The translations under genes and the position numbers were made by a program. A stretch of 64,000 bases of DNA from Phycisphaerae bacterium (lineage in GTDB: Bacteria; Planctomycetota; Phycisphaerae; Phycisphaerales; Phycisphaeraceae), in contig JAUHYI010000002.1 of the NCBI GenBank assembly GCA_030426385.1, positions 62,001 to 126,000 of the forward strand, written 5' to 3'. How positions within the stretch are numbered: the stretch's first letter is position 1; each line of letters opens with the position of its first letter. The notes beneath the pieces are model-generated. The model was given only the letters and a program-made list of their open reading frames with translations, searched no databases and was not told the DNA's origin. Of this stretch, positions 63,601-64,000 are shown piece after piece.

Positions 63601-63644
63601 ACGTCTTTTTTAGTGGGAGATTTTTTAGTGCGTTTTTTGGCCAT
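60606..63644 (-). CDS. Type III-like site-specific DNA methyltransferase (Mod)
   Basis: 1012 residues, longer than most Mod subunits. It has the beta-class order: catalytic motif DPPYG (211-215) in GGVQCIYLDPPYGIKFNSNF comes before the AdoMet-binding motif DPTCGSGTT (499-507). The family methylates adenine or cytosine amino groups (N6-A or N4-C). Residues about 585-1012 (FVYERVPHITLKSIANNSEID ... ) are the long C-terminal extension found in a subgroup of these enzymes, ending with GGRIAVKVINHLGDEVMKVFRV. At about residues 566-582 a palindromic repeat element has been inserted in frame. No Res (endonuclease-helicase) subunit is next to it; a GHKL ATPase, UvrD and SNF2 helicase follow instead. 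The GmrSD-like gene lies 7 bases upstream. Confidence 0.93.
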   Translation of the reverse strand: MAKKRTKKSPTKKDVQALKHTEASRKNIPTAEFESIMHKDDQKPVPVTYPRPGMTDAQGNTTNPLEDEMQQRNRDLDPQLIWRGKYAQDNQDGQDAFDDANLVVQAPPLFIQEKVHPKVLIDDLRRQTEAAEIARKAVDAARAGDAPFTGEQFDLFADFNGLPDDLEAKTEFYQHDAHWSNRMILGDSLSVMASLAEREGLRGGVQCIYLDPPYGIKFNSNFQWSTTSRDVKDGKADHITREPEQVKAFRDTWRDGIHSYLTYLRDRLTAARDLLHDTGSIFVQIGDENVHRVRAVMDEVFGDGNFISELIVVKSSGLGSVTIPRQNDFILWYAKAADSVKIRSLRLEKALGGDGADAYVQGLFPDLSARRITRDEQAGSVPLPEGMRVFRYDNLTKPGPGAKYEVVLEGKRFTSKSRWWGIQEEGMLRAIKANRVAAGKTSLSYIRFLEDSSSTPLSNLWTDTATGSGLNKVYVVQTTEKVVQRCLLMATDPGDLVLDPTCGSGTTAYVAEQWGRRWITIDTSRVSLALARARIMGARYPYYLLADSLEGREKEAQITRTELPETSRARQEAGPLPRGRGSSASIRQGFVYERVPHITLKSIANNSEIDVIWERFQERLEPLREKLNKALKQKWEEWEIPRDADAKWSADAKDAHEQWWEQRIQRQKEIDASIAARADFEYLYDKPYEDKKKVRVAGPFTVESLSPHRVLGVGADDELIDPQDQHGKSKVADPHASPDDFASVILENLKTAGVQQAHKGDKITFNSIKPWPGHFICAEGRYVEGTDEELDKGQAKDKRAAIFIGPEFGTVARQDLVMAAREAGDADFDVVIACAFNYEALASEFSKLGRIPVLKARMNADLHMADDLKNTGKGNLFVIFGEPDIDILLPEDAPEDADLSKYSQIRVRINGVDVFHPATGEVRSDDADGIACWFIDTDYNEESFFVRQAYFLGANDPYKSLKTTLKAEIDQEAWESLHSDTSREFAKPEGGRIAVKVINHLGDEVMKVFRVE
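61893..61955. repeat. Palindromic element inserted in frame in the methyltransferase gene
   Basis: GAGCCGCGACCGCGAGGGAG (61900-61919) and the inverted counterpart ending CGCGGCTC (61940-61947) form a hairpin around GGGCCCGC. Flanks extend the symmetry (GCTGAC... and ...GTTTCAGG). Its translation, SRARQEAGPLPRGRGSS, is unlike the flanking conserved protein. It differs from the GTTAGCCGCCGC family. From memory, similar GAGCCGCGACCGC repeats are common in planctomycete genomes. Confidence 0.75.
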
Positions 63645-63651
63645 GGGGTGC

Positions 63652-64000
63652 TCAATCGTCCGCGTGTGTTAGCGCGAGTTGCTCGTCGTTGTCGTTGTCG
63701 TTGTCATCTTCGAACTCATCCTCATTTGCGTCAGTGACGACAGTCTTGCCCATCGTGCTGCCGATCAGATCGGACAACGTGTTGAGTCTTGCATTGAAGA
63801 ATCCTTCGAAGTCGTTGTTTCTCAAGTATTGGGGCTCGATCAGATGGGAAAGGAGAATGTCGTCAAGCGTGTCGGAGGTAATGTTATGCTTGTTTTGGAT
63901 TCTTTCGAGGTACGTAGCAGGTGCGTGTCCGCCGATGGCGATATTCGATGTCTTGGAGAGCGCGGTTTTGTTGACAATGCTGTTATAGATGCGAGGGGGA
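63652..64000 (-). CDS. GmrSD-like (DUF262) protein, C-terminal part (cut by window edge)
   Basis: The last 116 codons of a gene that continues beyond the right edge; it ends at TGA 63652-63654, 7 bases before the methyltransferase start. The visible sequence has RIYNSIVNKTALSKTSNIAIGGHAPATYLERIQNKHNITSDTLDDILLSHLIEPQYLRNNDFEGFFNARLNTLSDLIGSTMGKTV, matching the C-terminal end of DUF262/GmrSD proteins, which act against modified phage DNA. The tail is acidic and repetitive (DDNDNDNDNDE), coded by GTTGTC repeats. It is likely the first visible gene of the operon that includes the methyltransferase. The catalytic N-terminal part lies outside the window. Confidence 0.78.
   Translation of the reverse strand, partial: PPRIYNSIVNKTALSKTSNIAIGGHAPATYLERIQNKHNITSDTLDDILLSHLIEPQYLRNNDFEGFFNARLNTLSDLIGSTMGKTVVTDANEDEFEDDNDNDNDEQLALTHADD

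Noticed and set aside
60606-63644. Complete type III restriction-modification system
   Set aside because: The Mod-like gene is present, but no adjacent gene has Res features (SF2 helicase joined to a PD-ExK nuclease in the usual order), so only a Mod-like assignment is made.

Overview
The window looks like a Planctomycetota chromosome, most likely class Phycisphaerae. This is inferred from gene content only: three PEP-CTERM exported proteins, four prepilin-like proteins (two with the planctomycete HX9DG-type C-terminus), a sulfatase, pectate-lyase-superfamily proteins, GntR regulators with a sugar-sensing domain, and dispersed palindromic repeats. Exosortase, ribosomal and replication genes are not in the window.

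Positions 1-3450: a FadR-type GntR regulator diverges from a PEP-CTERM protein, a prepilin-like protein and a cut-off Gfo/Idh/MocA oxidoreductase, a typical small catabolic cluster. Positions 3542-14447: housekeeping and envelope genes, namely MsrP, an NtrC-type sigma54 activator, CorA, thioredoxin reductase, a prepilin-like protein, a PEP-CTERM protein behind a cobalamin riboswitch, a membrane protein, another prepilin-like protein, and an ECF sigma factor whose overlapping anti-sigma-like gene is split by an in-frame TGA. Positions 15108-39760: a carbohydrate-utilisation region with two pectate-lyase-like proteins, a beta-propeller glycosidase-like protein, two large glycosidase-like proteins, a LamG PEP-CTERM protein, two paralogous GntR/LacI-type regulators, an alcohol-dehydrogenase-like enzyme, a tightly packed six-gene catabolic operon (glycosidase-like, M20, Gfo/Idh, amidohydrolase, RidA, class V aminotransferase), a prepilin-like protein, a sulfatase and a double GNAT protein. 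A shared palindromic motif (AATTRAYTCGARTYAATT and close variants) sits in front of four of these units and may be a common operator. Positions 39767-43689: YjbQ, an archaeal-type triosephosphate-isomerase-like protein, a DeoR regulator, and two paralogous uncharacterised genes divergent from it.

At 44087-44159 a tRNA-Gly(TCC) marks the edge of what looks like a genomic island that runs past the right end. It carries an HD-nuclease-like/TPR gene overlapping a HEAT-repeat gene, an HTH/coiled-coil protein, a membrane-anchored Mrr nuclease, and a long same-strand run: GmrSD-like (DUF262) protein, type III-like DNA methyltransferase, GHKL ATPase fused to a nuclease-like region, RelE-fused UvrD helicase, and a 1912-residue SNF2/HepA-type helicase. 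About 886 residues of the helicase are roughly 59 tandem copies of a 15-residue Cys/Ser repeat, with a 543-bp higher-order repeat. I regard this helicase and its neighbours as the strongest candidate for an undescribed (probably anti-phage) system. The combination of helicase, methylase and ATPase recalls published helicase-methylase-ATPase defence loci, but the repeat array is not something I recognise.
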